Shown piece by piece: positions 39,692 to 48,361 of a stretch of 64,000 nt of DNA. The notes under the pieces were generated by a model. The model was given only the letters and a program-made list of their open reading frames with translations. It had not been told where the DNA came from and searched no databases. Source of the stretch: Weissella tructae (GTDB lineage Bacteria > Bacillota > Bacilli > Lactobacillales > Lactobacillaceae); assembly GCF_000732905.1 (NCBI RefSeq), contig NZ_CP007588.1:434001-498000 (forward strand), read 5' to 3'. A program made the translations under genes and the position numbers. Within the stretch, counting starts at the first letter, position 1, and each line of letters opens with the position of its first letter.

Positions 39692-41889
39692 GGAGTGGCT
39701 TTTGGTTTTGGACAGGCTGTATATTGATCTGCATGAATATTGGCCTTTTAAATGCCGACTTAACTTTTTGGTGGATTGGTGCGATTTGGTTTAGTGCGAT
39801 TGTGTGGTACTACTATGCTGATTATTTATGGATATTGTTTGTGATTATTGTGCTGTGTGTTGCATGTTGGGGATGCCGAGAGTATCGATTAAATGAGTAT
39901 CATCGTGAAATAGGTGAGCATACAGGATGGCTGACCCTGCATCAGGGTGATATGAAATGGTCACAAGGTTATTTAACTGGTGTTGGCGATATGGATGGTA
40001 TACCAGTCAAGCTCAAAGGGCAATGTCCGCAACCACCGCATACACAGAAGGTTAAATTATATGCATCTTTTTCATGTGATGTGATTGAGCCTAATCGAAA
40101 TCGATTCAATTTTAATCCACAAGCATATTGGCGGACGAAAGGTGTTATTTTAGCGTGTACACTCCAAGAGGTACGATATTGGGAAAATGATGATCAGGCA
40201 CGTTGGTACGATTGGATAAAAACGCTCCATTATCATTGGCTGAATTGGTTTGAGAAATTACCAGGTGGACTACGTGATTATGGTGAAACATTATTACTCG
40301 GCTATACGCGTTCGGATTTTTATGCTGATAATGCTGGTATTCAAAAACTTGGCTTAGTTCATCTATTTAGTATATCTGGGTTTCAAGTGACGTTATGTTA
40401 TCGTGTTTGGTTCGCTTTAGCCCGCATTTTACGTCTCTATCGAGAAGATATCCAAATCCTATGGTTTGGATGGTTAGCCTTTATCTGGTTTTTTGCTGGT
40501 GGCGTTCAGAGTTTGATTCGGGCGATTTTATCTAGTGGACTGATGAATTATTGTGAACTCAGAAATGTAACGATGACACCGATTGATGTTTGGGGGATGA
40601 CCGTCCTCGGTAGTCTCTTATGGGAACCAGCTGTATTACATCAATTAGGTGGGCAGTTATCTTTCTTATTAAGTTTTGGACTGCTATGGTTACAAGAAGC
40701 ATCTTTTTGGAAAACCAATTTAACGCTGAATATGTTGATTGCACCTTGCTTGATTACACAAACCTACAGTTGGCAACCGGTGGGGATTTTAGCTAACTTA
40801 ATTGTGATACCTGTCTTTACATGGCTAGTCGTGCCAATTGTTGTTATCGGGATTTGTGCGGCATTACTGCAAATAACACCTATCGTACAGCTGTGTAATA
40901 CGCTAGTTAGTTATGTGCAGGACATCATCAGACTAGGTGAAGATTTGCCAGGTGAATTAATTAGTGGCGAACCAAATATTTGCTGGAGCGTGGTGGTTGT
41001 CATTTGTACAGGCGTGATGCTAACAATGCCTAAATGGCAGTCATGGTGTGCCTTAGTCATCTGTTACGTCTGTTTACTTTTAGGTTATGCTGGGTCTACG
41101 GAACCATTTATAGCGTTTGTTGATGTAAACCAAGGGGATGCGACTGTATGGCGTGATGTGCACCAAGAAAGTTATGTGATGGACGTGGGTGGAAAGGTCG
41201 ACACATTACCGAATACGCAGCAGCGGACTAAACCCAACTTTGTTGGGCAACAATTATGCCAAGTCTTAAAAGGCTATGGCATTAGAAAAGTAGATCACCT
41301 TATTTTGAGCCATCAAGATATTGATCATATCGGTAATTTTGCGTATTTAGCGCAACATGTTCCGATTGTGAATATGTATTTGCCACCGGGTATGTGCGAA
41401 ACAAAAAACTATCAACGTCAAATTGCGCCATATATCCACAAGACAACTGTTATTCATGAAGTGGGTGCCGGTGCAAGTATTGGGAAATCTGATTGCCGGG
41501 TATGTCATCCGTTTAAACGTGGCTTGGGTAAGAACGAGGATTCCATTGTTGTAACGATGACGTTAGCTGGTCTGCGCTATATGTTAATGGGAGATTTAGA
41601 CATTGCGGGCGAGCAAAGGATTTTGTCTCATTATCAAGTCCCAAGTATTGATGTATTGAAATGTGGACATCATGGTTCACGAACGAGTACGTCAGCTTCT
41701 TTTTTAGCGGTATTACACCCTAAACTAGCCATTATTAGTGCTGGTAAAAATAATCGTTTTAAACATCCACATGAGGAAGTCTTAGCACGATTGAAAGCAC
41801 AGCATGTGCAAATGCTTAATACAGCGGAATTGGGGATGATAAGGTCTGACGGCATGCATTGGCAAACTAGCTTGAAAAAAATGAACTAA
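39688..41889 (+). CDS. comEC: Competence protein ComEC/Rec2 (DNA channel)
   Basis: About 733 residues: N-terminal helices, an OB-like DUF4131 region (about 50-190), the Competence channel domain with many helices (GLVHLFSISGFQVTL, where SGFQ/SGLH is characteristic), and a C-terminal metallo-beta-lactamase domain. That domain carries FVDVNQGDATVW, LILSHQDIDHIGNF (HxDxDH-like metal site) and KCGHHGSRTSTS. The intact gene is consistent with a full DNA-uptake channel. GTG 39688 overlapping the comEA TGA is the most economical start; TTG 39682 and ATG 39733 are alternatives. Base composition is like the neighbours, with somewhat rarer codons (CTC, CGG). Confidence 0.92.
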   Translation: MRSGFWFWTGCILICMNIGLLNADLTFWWIGAIWFSAIVWYYYADYLWILFVIIVLCVACWGCREYRLNEYHREIGEHTGWLTLHQGDMKWSQGYLTGVGDMDGIPVKLKGQCPQPPHTQKVKLYASFSCDVIEPNRNRFNFNPQAYWRTKGVILACTLQEVRYWENDDQARWYDWIKTLHYHWLNWFEKLPGGLRDYGETLLLGYTRSDFYADNAGIQKLGLVHLFSISGFQVTLCYRVWFALARILRLYREDIQILWFGWLAFIWFFAGGVQSLIRAILSSGLMNYCELRNVTMTPIDVWGMTVLGSLLWEPAVLHQLGGQLSFLLSFGLLWLQEASFWKTNLTLNMLIAPCLITQTYSWQPVGILANLIVIPVFTWLVVPIVVIGICAALLQITPIVQLCNTLVSYVQDIIRLGEDLPGELISGEPNICWSVVVVICTGVMLTMPKWQSWCALVICYVCLLLGYAGSTEPFIAFVDVNQGDATVWRDVHQESYVMDVGGKVDTLPNTQQRTKPNFVGQQLCQVLKGYGIRKVDHLILSHQDIDHIGNFAYLAQHVPIVNMYLPPGMCETKNYQRQIAPYIHKTTVIHEVGAGASIGKSDCRVCHPFKRGLGKNEDSIVVTMTLAGLRYMLMGDLDIAGEQRILSHYQVPSIDVLKCGHHGSRTSTSASFLAVLHPKLAIISAGKNNRFKHPHEEVLARLKAQHVQMLNTAELGMIRSDGMHWQTSLKKMN

Positions 41890-41957
41890 TCAATTGTATT
41901 CTGTTCAGCGATGTGGCACGATTAAAGGACTGAAGATAACAAGAAAGGGCGATTAAC

Positions 41958-42983
41958 ATGGCGATAACGTTAAAAGAATTAAAGAAGGATTTGGCGAATC
42001 AAAATAGTGCGCCCGTATACCTGATTCAAGGAACCGATCAATTTCTATTAGATCAAACACGTGCATTATTTACGAATCTAATCGAAGAAGAAGATCGCAC
42101 AATGAATTTAGCGCAATTTGATATGCGTGAGACAAATTTAGCAGTGGCATTAGATGACGCCCGCGCTGTACCATTTTTTGGTGATAAGCGTGTCGTGATT
42201 GTTGATAATGCTTATTTCCTAACAGGAGAGACAACACGTGGGAAAATTGAACATTTTCCTGATGAATTAGTCAACTACGTGCAACAACCAGAACCACAGA
42301 CAATCCTTGTTATTTTTGCGCCATACGAAAAACTAGATGGCCGTAAGAAAGTAACGAAACTTTTGAAAGAACGCGCCAGCTACTTGGCATTTGGTGATTT
42401 AACTGAACGTGATATTCATCAACTTATCCAACAAAGATTGGATGAGGCTGGCTATGTCATGGCATCAGGGGCTGAACAAGTATTATTCCAACGAACTAAT
42501 CTCTCATTGACCCAAATTATGATGGAATTAGAGAAATTGTTATTGTACACGTACGATACGAAGCAAATTACGGTTGCAGATGTTGAAGCAGCGGTGACCA
42601 ACACATTGAGTCAAAACATCTTTGATTTAATTGAGGCATTATTGAATCAACGTTTACGACAAGCCGTTGAGTTATACCACGAGCTTGTTTTAAATGGTGA
42701 AGAACCCTTGCGACTACATGGGGCGATGATTGGACAGTTCCGACTGTTGTTGCAAGTTAAAAGCATGACATTAAGTGAACAGGGGATTGCGACAGCGTTG
42801 AAGGTGCATCCATATCGTGTGAAGTTAGCCAAACAAACTGTGCGCAAGTACAGTTATGCAGCGTTATCAAATGCTTTTCTAGGCCTTGTTCAAATGGAAG
42901 AACAGTTGAAGTCAACATCACGTGATCCTGAATTACTGTTCGAATTATTTGTCTTACGCTATCAAGAAACATCTAAAAATTAA
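41958..42983 (+). CDS. holA: DNA polymerase III subunit delta
   Basis: A 341-residue clamp-loader delta subunit that opens the beta clamp. N-terminal motif APVYLIQGTDQFLLDQTRAL, then DARAVPFFGDKRVVIVDNAY (beta-interacting region), FAPYEKLDGRKKVTKLLKER, and a helical collar domain with NIFDLIEALLNQRLRQAV. It lacks a P-loop, as expected for delta. The gene follows comEC, the usual Firmicute order comEA-comEC-holA-rpsT. AAGAAAGG precedes ATG 41958. Confidence 0.94.
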   Translation: MAITLKELKKDLANQNSAPVYLIQGTDQFLLDQTRALFTNLIEEEDRTMNLAQFDMRETNLAVALDDARAVPFFGDKRVVIVDNAYFLTGETTRGKIEHFPDELVNYVQQPEPQTILVIFAPYEKLDGRKKVTKLLKERASYLAFGDLTERDIHQLIQQRLDEAGYVMASGAEQVLFQRTNLSLTQIMMELEKLLLYTYDTKQITVADVEAAVTNTLSQNIFDLIEALLNQRLRQAVELYHELVLNGEEPLRLHGAMIGQFRLLLQVKSMTLSEQGIATALKVHPYRVKLAKQTVRKYSYAALSNAFLGLVQMEEQLKSTSRDPELLFELFVLRYQETSKN

Positions 42984-42986
42984 CCC

Positions 42987-43015
42987 TTGTATTCGGACTT
43001 ATGTTTGGGTATACT
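42987..43015 (+). promoter_or_regulatory. Promoter of rpsO
   Basis: TTGTAT (42987-42992), 17 bp, TATACT (43010-43015). It starts four bases after the holA stop. Confidence 0.72.
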
Positions 43016-43040
43016 AATTAAGTACATTTGTACATGACCT

Positions 43041-43081
43041 CATACGATGTTTGACGGTTCACCGTCGTTTTACGTTGTATG
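43041..43081 (+). promoter_or_regulatory. rpsO leader hairpin, possible S15 autoregulatory site
   Basis: CATAC...GTATG closes an outer stem and GACGG-TTCA-CCGTC an inner one, in the untranslated leader between the promoter and the rpsO SD (GAAAGGTGG). Several bacterial rpsO leaders are bound by S15 to repress translation; that role is inferred from position and structure. Confidence 0.5.
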
Positions 43082-43117
43082 TGGCGACTAATAAATTATG
43101 AAAGGTGGATATCCAAC

Positions 43118-43387
43118 ATGGCAATTTCTGCAGAACGCAAGAATGAAATCATCAAGGAATTCGCACGTCACGAAGGTGATACTGGTTCAGTTGAAGTTCA
43201 AGTCGCAGTTTTGACTGCTGACATTAACGAATTGAACGCTCACATGTCAGAACACAAGCATGACTTCCACTCACAACGTGGGTTGATGAAGAAGATCGGT
43301 CACCGTCGTAACTTGCTACGTTACCTACGTGATAACGAAGTACAACGTTACCGTGAATTGATCCAAAAGCTTGGATTGCGTCGTTAA
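43118..43387 (+). CDS. rpsO: 30S ribosomal protein S15
   Basis: An 89-residue primary 16S-binding protein of the central domain. Family markers: [59 protein letters not shown] (conserved H-S-R-G and RR-L) and [23 protein letters not shown] 43118 follows AAAGGTGG; the frame opens to 43079 within the leader hairpin and is not used. Confidence 0.98.
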   Translation: MAISAERKNEIIKEFARHEGDTGSVEVQVAVLTADINELNAHMSEHKHDFHSQRGLMKKIGHRRNLLRYLRDNEVQRYRELIQKLGLRR

Positions 43388-43441
43388 TTTTAACATTAAC
43401 ACGTACGTATTTTTTGACACTTATCTCCGGAGGAAAAAGCG

Positions 43442-43696
43442 ATGCCAATTATTGAGTCATCAATCCAACGTGCCCGCTTAAACAAGGTACAACGCGAGCG
43501 TAACGTTCAACAATTGAGTGCTTACCGCACTGAAGTGAAGAAGTTCCGTAACGGTGTTGAAGCTGGAGCCGACAATTTGCAAGAATTGTTTGCTAACGCA
43601 TCATCAGCTATCGACCGCGCTGCATCAAAGGGCTTGATTGCTAAGAACAAGGCTTCACGTGACAAGTCACGTTTGTCAGCTTTGTTGAACAAGTAA
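43442..43696 (+). CDS. rpsT: 30S ribosomal protein S20
   Basis: An 84-residue basic helical protein that binds 16S rRNA. It reads [40 protein letters not shown] and [20 protein letters not shown] (the conserved DrAaxKGxIHkNkAsR region with one change). GGAGG precedes ATG 43442. It is 54 bp after rpsO with no terminator between, so both are probably co-transcribed. Confidence 0.97.
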   Translation: MPIIESSIQRARLNKVQRERNVQQLSAYRTEVKKFRNGVEAGADNLQELFANASSAIDRAASKGLIAKNKASRDKSRLSALLNK

Positions 43697-43714
43697 TCAA
43701 CGTTGCTAAAAAAG

Positions 43715-43747
43715 AAAACAGCTAACTTAGGTTAGCTGTTTTTTTGT
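43715..43747 (+). terminator. Intrinsic terminator after rpsT
   Basis: A perfect 12-bp stem (43715-43726 with 43731-43742), loop TTAG, T-run. Confidence 0.93.
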
Positions 43748-43792
43748 GCCGTTAAGACGGCATTTATGATTTAAGACAAAATAAAAAGCACT

Positions 43793-43816
43793 TGTCAGAA
43801 GGCGAGTGCTTTTTTG
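43793..43816 (-). terminator. Terminator of the minus-strand membrane protein gene
   Basis: AAAAAGCACT with AGTGCTTTTTT around a short loop; T-run on either strand. It sits 7 bp past the stop of the minus-strand gene. Confidence 0.82.
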
Positions 43817-43822
43817 CTATAT

Positions 43823-44995
43823 TTAATTAATTTCTTGGTTAAGTGTGATAACTTCAGCCTTAAAGGATGAAGATGGCAATGCAATACTACTCAAATGTGT
43901 CAGTAGTAGGATTAGCCAGAAGAAGGCTAATGCACAGGCGACAATTTCAAAACCAGTTAGGGATAGTAAGTGGAAGTGTTGGAACAAAATAGTTACCACA
44001 ACGAGTGACGCTCCAATGGCATACGAGATATAAATGAATTCAGTCCCAGCTTTTGGTAGGAACCATTTGATACCAATAATCATTAGTAAGATGATTACAA
44101 CTAATGTTTGCGCAAAGTAATCGTGAACTGTGTGTGTCCAACCGGGGTTATTTGGGAACAAGCCCACACCACCAAGTGTGATTGCTAACATAGAAAATAG
44201 GATACGTAGCGCGAATAGACGACGATTGTGTGTGAAGCTCGCATCTAAACTAGTAAATAGATAATCAACTAACGTTAACATAGTTAATCCAGAGAAGATT
44301 AGCGTGAAATTAAAGTACATTGCATTTTCAACATGTTGCGTACCTAAGTAACTAAAGTTAAATTGCCACCAGTCTGGTTGACCGCTTGTTAGCATAGAAA
44401 ATAGAATACCACCAAATAGTGTGGCGATTAGAACAGCTGTAATGGTTGAAAAGTTGATGTTACGTGCGGCTAACATAAGCGCATAAGCATTAATACCAAC
44501 GATCAATCCGATAATAATAGCCGCAGTGTATTGATCAAGGTGCAAACCAATGAATGCTTGTGAGAAAATACGGAAAAAGATTGCGACGACAGCAAAACAT
44601 AAAATACCGTAGGCTAATGTCAAATTAAAGATATGGCGCCAACGCAGAACCCATTGTTGTTGTGCTCTGTTTTTAATTAGTGTGTATAGAAAGCCTAAGC
44701 AACCAAAGAACACGCTAAAGTAAATTGAGATTTGTGCCACTGAATTCGCACCAGATAAGGGAACATTTGGTGTTTGTTGGACAAAAAAGTTTACTAATGC
44801 AAGTAAACCACTCAAGATGGCGGTGATTGTAAAATAACGAATGAGAACACGTTCATCATGGTGATCACGTGCAATGTTTTCAAATGTTATTTTTCCGTCT
44901 GCGTATACGGCAGTGATGTGGGCATCTTTTTTAAAATGCCCTTGTTTAGCTACCGTGTCGGGGATTTCTATATAAAGTTTTTCGTTAGTGGGCAT
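43823..44995 (-). CDS. DUF998-like multi-pass membrane protein with AbrB-like N-terminus
   Basis: A 390-residue protein. Residues 4-45 (KLYIEIPDTVAKQGHFKKDA then ITAVYADGKITFENI) look like a SpoVT-AbrB swapped-hairpin fold. They are followed by about ten hydrophobic helices from residue 55 on; the segment GGVGLFPNNPGWTHTVHDYF recalls DUF998 proteins. Function unknown; the N-terminal module could sense or bind something on the cytoplasmic side (inference). ATG at 44993-44995 is set by AAGGAG; the frame extends 24 nt further without support. Monocistronic on the minus strand between rpsT and the RNase J gene. Confidence 0.7.
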   Translation of the reverse strand: MPTNEKLYIEIPDTVAKQGHFKKDAHITAVYADGKITFENIARDHHDERVLIRYFTITAILSGLLALVNFFVQQTPNVPLSGANSVAQISIYFSVFFGCLGFLYTLIKNRAQQQWVLRWRHIFNLTLAYGILCFAVVAIFFRIFSQAFIGLHLDQYTAAIIIGLIVGINAYALMLAARNINFSTITAVLIATLFGGILFSMLTSGQPDWWQFNFSYLGTQHVENAMYFNFTLIFSGLTMLTLVDYLFTSLDASFTHNRRLFALRILFSMLAITLGGVGLFPNNPGWTHTVHDYFAQTLVVIILLMIIGIKWFLPKAGTEFIYISYAIGASLVVVTILFQHFHLLSLTGFEIVACALAFFWLILLLTHLSSIALPSSSFKAEVITLNQEIN

Positions 44996-45053
44996 AGGCA
45001 CTCCTTGTTTCCGACCCATTTGAGGGGAAAGGGTATTTTATCAGTCATATTCA

Positions 45054-45081
45054 ATTATATATGAATATATGCATTATGGAA
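45054..45081 (-). promoter_or_regulatory. Promoter of the minus-strand membrane protein gene
   Basis: On the minus strand TTCCAT (45076-45081), 16 bp, TATAAT (45054-45059). Confidence 0.6.
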
Positions 45082-45129
45082 ATGTTAGAGCGGAAACCTG
45101 TTGCTTTTTTGTTAATAAGGGGTTTGCTA

Positions 45130-45158
45130 TTGGTCGAAGCCGTATTCTGTGCTATATT
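45130..45158 (+). promoter_or_regulatory. Promoter of the RNase J gene
   Basis: TTGGTC (45130-45135), 17 bp, TATATT (45153-45158) with an extended TGC. Confidence 0.65.
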
Positions 45159-45229
45159 ATAAGGTAATCGAAGGAAGTTGGATTTTATATCCTGTTAAAA
45201 AATAAATTAAAGAAAAGAATAGGGAAATT

Positions 45230-47200
45230 ATGAGTACGACATTAAATATTATGCCGTTTGGTGGCGTCCGTGAAAACGGAAAGAACATGTACGCAGTAAC
45301 AGTTAACGAAGATATTTTTATCTTGGATGCAGGATTGAAGTACCCAGAAAGCGATTTGTTGGGTGTGGATGTTGTTATTCCTGATTTTGAATATCTAGTA
45401 GAACATGCAGACCAAGTTCGTGGGATTTTCTTGTCACACGGACATGCTGATGCAATTGGGGCTTTGCCATACTTGTTGAGCAAGATGCAAGCACCTGTCT
45501 TTGGATCAGAATTAACATTGGAATTAGCTAAGTTGGCCGTTGAAGCAGAACCTTTAGCTAAGGGATTTGATGATTATCACGTTGTTAATGAAAATAGTGA
45601 AGTTGCGATGGATTCTGTCACAGTTTCATTCTTTAAGACAACTCACACAATTCCAGAATCACTAGGAATTAACTTGGAAACAGAAGAAGGACAAGTTGTT
45701 TATACTGGTGACTTCAAATTTGATACAACAGCAACACCAACTTACCAAACAGATTTGGCACGTTTAGCTGAAATTGGTAATAAGGGAGTTATTGCATTGT
45801 TGGCTGATGCTGCGGGAACAGCGAACACAAGTGCAACTGACCACGAAACTGATTTGGGAAAGTATGTTCTAGAATCATTCCGTGCACATGCAAAGGAACG
45901 TATTATTGTGGCAACTGTTGCCTCAAATATCCTACGTATTCAACAAGTAATCGATGCTGCCTTTAAAACAGGACGTCGTATTGTCTTGTCTGGGAATGAT
46001 ATTGAAAAGGTTGTCCGTACAGCGCTACGTTTGAACAAATTGGAATTACCAATGCGTGAAAACGAATTGTTCGTATCAATGAAAAACATGGACAAGCTAG
46101 CACCAGAAGAAACAGTTATCTTGGAAACAGGTCGCATGGGTGAACCTGTCCGCCATCTACAACGTATGGCACAAGGTGAAGACCGCAATGTGCAAATTCA
46201 AGAAGGTGACTTCGTCTTTATCGCAACAACACCTGCTGTTGCAATGGAAGGATTTGTCGCACGTACACGTGACGTATTGTTCCGTGCAGGAGCGTCTGTG
46301 CAACAAATTAGTACAGATAAGAAGTCTTCAGGACATGCTAGTCGTGATGACTTCCAACTACTATTAAACTTGTTGAAGCCACAAAACGTGATTCCAGTAC
46401 AAGGTGAATACCGTGTCTTGAATTCAGCGGCTAAGGCTGCGTATGCAGTTGGTTACACACCTGACCATGTCTTTTTGCTTGAGAACGGTGACCGTTTGAA
46501 CTATGCAGATGGTGAAATGGAATTGGGTGGATCAGTACAAGTGACATCAACAATGATTGATGGATCTGGTGTTGGTGATATTGGGTCAATCGTTTTGAAT
46601 GACCGTCGTATCTTGTCCGAAGACGGTGTGTTTATTGCTGTTGTGACCATCGATCGTAAGAAGAAGAAGGTTGTGGCAAAGCCTAAGTTGGATTCACGTG
46701 GATTCGTGTATGTGAAGACATCTCGTGATTTGATTCGTGAAGCAAGTGACTTAGTAGAAAACACAGTTACTGAAGGTATTCAAAACACAAAGGAATTCGA
46801 TTGGTCAAACTTGAAGAATTCTGTACGTGATGTATTAGGTAAGTTCTTGTACGAACAAACACACCGTAAGCCAGTTATTTTGCCAGTTATTATGGAAGCC
46901 AACCAAAATGGTCGTCGTCGTAAGAAGACACCAGCTAAGAATGGTAACAATAACGCTAACGCAAATAAGAAGGCTAACAATGCTGAAGGTGGTCAAGCGA
47001 ATAAGCAAGGCAACAAGAAGCAAAACAACAATAATAAGAAGAAACAAGCACCAAAGGCGAATGCAAATAAGCCAGCGGAACAAAATCGCCCAGGTAACAA
47101 ACCTGAAGGGGCAGCGCCAAAGAAGCGTCGTCGTCAACGCAAGCCAAAGGCTGCGGCACAGACGCCAGCAACTGAAGCACAAGCACCAAAGGCAGAATAA
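45230..47200 (+). CDS. rnjB: Ribonuclease J family protein, J2-like with degenerate metal site and basic tail
   Basis: A 656-residue beta-CASP metallo-beta-lactamase protein of the RNA degradosome. It shows FGGVRENGKNMYAV, ILDAGLKYPESDLLGVDVVI, HTIPESLG, YTGDFKFD, the beta-CASP region and SSGHASRDDFQ. The key metal motif HxHxDH reads HGHADA (residues 70-75): the last His is Ala, so hydrolysis should be weak, as in RNase J2. About residues 553-656 form a low-complexity tail rich in Lys, Asn, Gln, Ala and Arg, probably RNA-binding. It likely pairs with a catalytic RNase J1 encoded elsewhere (inference). No SD is obvious before ATG 45230 beyond AGGGAAATT. A terminator follows. Confidence 0.9.
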   Translation: MSTTLNIMPFGGVRENGKNMYAVTVNEDIFILDAGLKYPESDLLGVDVVIPDFEYLVEHADQVRGIFLSHGHADAIGALPYLLSKMQAPVFGSELTLELAKLAVEAEPLAKGFDDYHVVNENSEVAMDSVTVSFFKTTHTIPESLGINLETEEGQVVYTGDFKFDTTATPTYQTDLARLAEIGNKGVIALLADAAGTANTSATDHETDLGKYVLESFRAHAKERIIVATVASNILRIQQVIDAAFKTGRRIVLSGNDIEKVVRTALRLNKLELPMRENELFVSMKNMDKLAPEETVILETGRMGEPVRHLQRMAQGEDRNVQIQEGDFVFIATTPAVAMEGFVARTRDVLFRAGASVQQISTDKKSSGHASRDDFQLLLNLLKPQNVIPVQGEYRVLNSAAKAAYAVGYTPDHVFLLENGDRLNYADGEMELGGSVQVTSTMIDGSGVGDIGSIVLNDRRILSEDGVFIAVVTIDRKKKKVVAKPKLDSRGFVYVKTSRDLIREASDLVENTVTEGIQNTKEFDWSNLKNSVRDVLGKFLYEQTHRKPVILPVIMEANQNGRRRKKTPAKNGNNNANANKKANNAEGGQANKQGNKKQNNNNKKKQAPKANANKPAEQNRPGNKPEGAAPKKRRRQRKPKAAAQTPATEAQAPKAE

Positions 47201-47207
47201 TGAAAAA

Positions 47208-47248
47208 GGGCTGACATTTTATTTTTATAATAAGATGTCAGTTTTTTT
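47208..47248 (+). terminator. Intrinsic terminator after the RNase J gene
   Basis: CTGACAT (47211-47217) pairs with ATGTCAG (47235-47241), A/T inner loop, seven Ts. Confidence 0.85.
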
Positions 47249-47261
47249 ATAAGGAGAGATT

Positions 47262-48161
47262 ATGAATGTAGAGGAGCTACTGATTGCTGCGGAGCAAGCG
47301 ATGGACGAAAACGACTATTCTCATGCAGTCGAGCTTTTAGAAGATGCGTACCAAATGGAGCAAACCCAAGAAATCAATCGTCGCTTAGTTACAAGTTTGG
47401 AAGCAGCTGAACAGTTTGAGCATGCATACCGTATTGCAATGGAGCGTGCATGGGTAAGTTATGTCGATGTACAAGAGCAAGAAACATTTATGCGCCTCGC
47501 ATTAAAAGTTAATCGTCCAATTGCGGCACGTAAGATGTTGAGTCAGTTCATTGGGGATGTAGAGAGCTGGCAACAAAAGATTGTGTCGTCTGAAAATGAG
47601 AGTCGTTTAAACGAACAAACGCGTATTAAAGAAATGACGCGAGAATTTTACCATTTAGGGCAAACGACATTAACTGACCAACACCGTCTATTGTCTGAAA
47701 TGGATCAATTACCACTGAAAGAATATGTTTTCAGTGCCAAAGGGGTGTTAACAGATCCGTTCTCTAATTCGTTAATTCGTGCGACTGTTTTTGAAAGCCT
47801 ACAACATCTAAAATACTCAGAAGATATTGAGATGTTATCCGTCTTGGGAGATGTACATGTTGTGAATGCCGCAGACATCTCTCCATTAAAGGGGATGGCC
47901 AGCTATCAAGAAATGTTGCGTCATTTAGTTGAATTAGAGAATGATATGGACCCAACAATGTGGCAAGGGCTTTCTCAACAGAGTGAGTTGATGCTACAAA
48001 TCATGTATCCGTTTGTGAATTTCGGCATAACTAATGTTGCTGATTGGTTAAATGATGTTCAAGTTATGATGTTTGGCTTTGGAGAAATGCGTTCAGAACC
48101 TGAACAACAACGCTGGCAACACGCAATCTGGCAAGCAATTGCAGAAATTTTGGAAAATTAA
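47262..48161 (+). CDS. TPR-like hypothetical protein
   Basis: A 299-residue soluble, acidic, mainly helical protein. The N-terminus (LLIAAEQAMDENDYSHAVEL then LEDAYQMEQTQEINRRLVTS) has the helix-turn-helix pattern of tetratricopeptide repeats, A...G/N-Y--A---L. The remainder (about residues 120-299) is not recognised and contains MKYPFV-like aromatic patches such as LMLQIMYPFVNFGITNVADW. No membrane segment or signal. SD AAGGAGAG precedes ATG 47262. It lies between the RNase J terminator and the tuf promoter, with no own promoter seen apart from read-through. Possible role as a scaffold only (inference). Confidence 0.75.
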   Translation: MNVEELLIAAEQAMDENDYSHAVELLEDAYQMEQTQEINRRLVTSLEAAEQFEHAYRIAMERAWVSYVDVQEQETFMRLALKVNRPIAARKMLSQFIGDVESWQQKIVSSENESRLNEQTRIKEMTREFYHLGQTTLTDQHRLLSEMDQLPLKEYVFSAKGVLTDPFSNSLIRATVFESLQHLKYSEDIEMLSVLGDVHVVNAADISPLKGMASYQEMLRHLVELENDMDPTMWQGLSQQSELMLQIMYPFVNFGITNVADWLNDVQVMMFGFGEMRSEPEQQRWQHAIWQAIAEILEN

Positions 48162-48292
48162 GATTGAATTCATTATGGCATGTTTACAAATGAATTAATG
48201 TTTTATATAATTATTTCATCTTCTCATTGGAGCGTTACCTTTTCCATGCATTTTTTTGTGTGTTTTGGGTTCCTTTCCATTTGGGAATGTTG

Positions 48293-48298
48293 TATACT
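48293..48298 (+). promoter_or_regulatory. -10 element of tuf
   Basis: TATACT (48293-48298), 64 bp before the start codon; upstream TTCCTT (48270-48275) at 17 bp is a weak -35. Confidence 0.5.
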
Positions 48299-48361
48299 TA
48301 AAAGCAAGCATAAATGGTTAATCCCAAGGGGTTAACTTGCGAAATTTAGGAGGATAAGCTT

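Noticed and set aside
46911-47190. Repeat-like AAC/AAG-rich tract at the end of the RNase J gene
   Set aside because: It is low-complexity coding sequence for the Asn/Lys tail, not a tandem DNA repeat or CRISPR.
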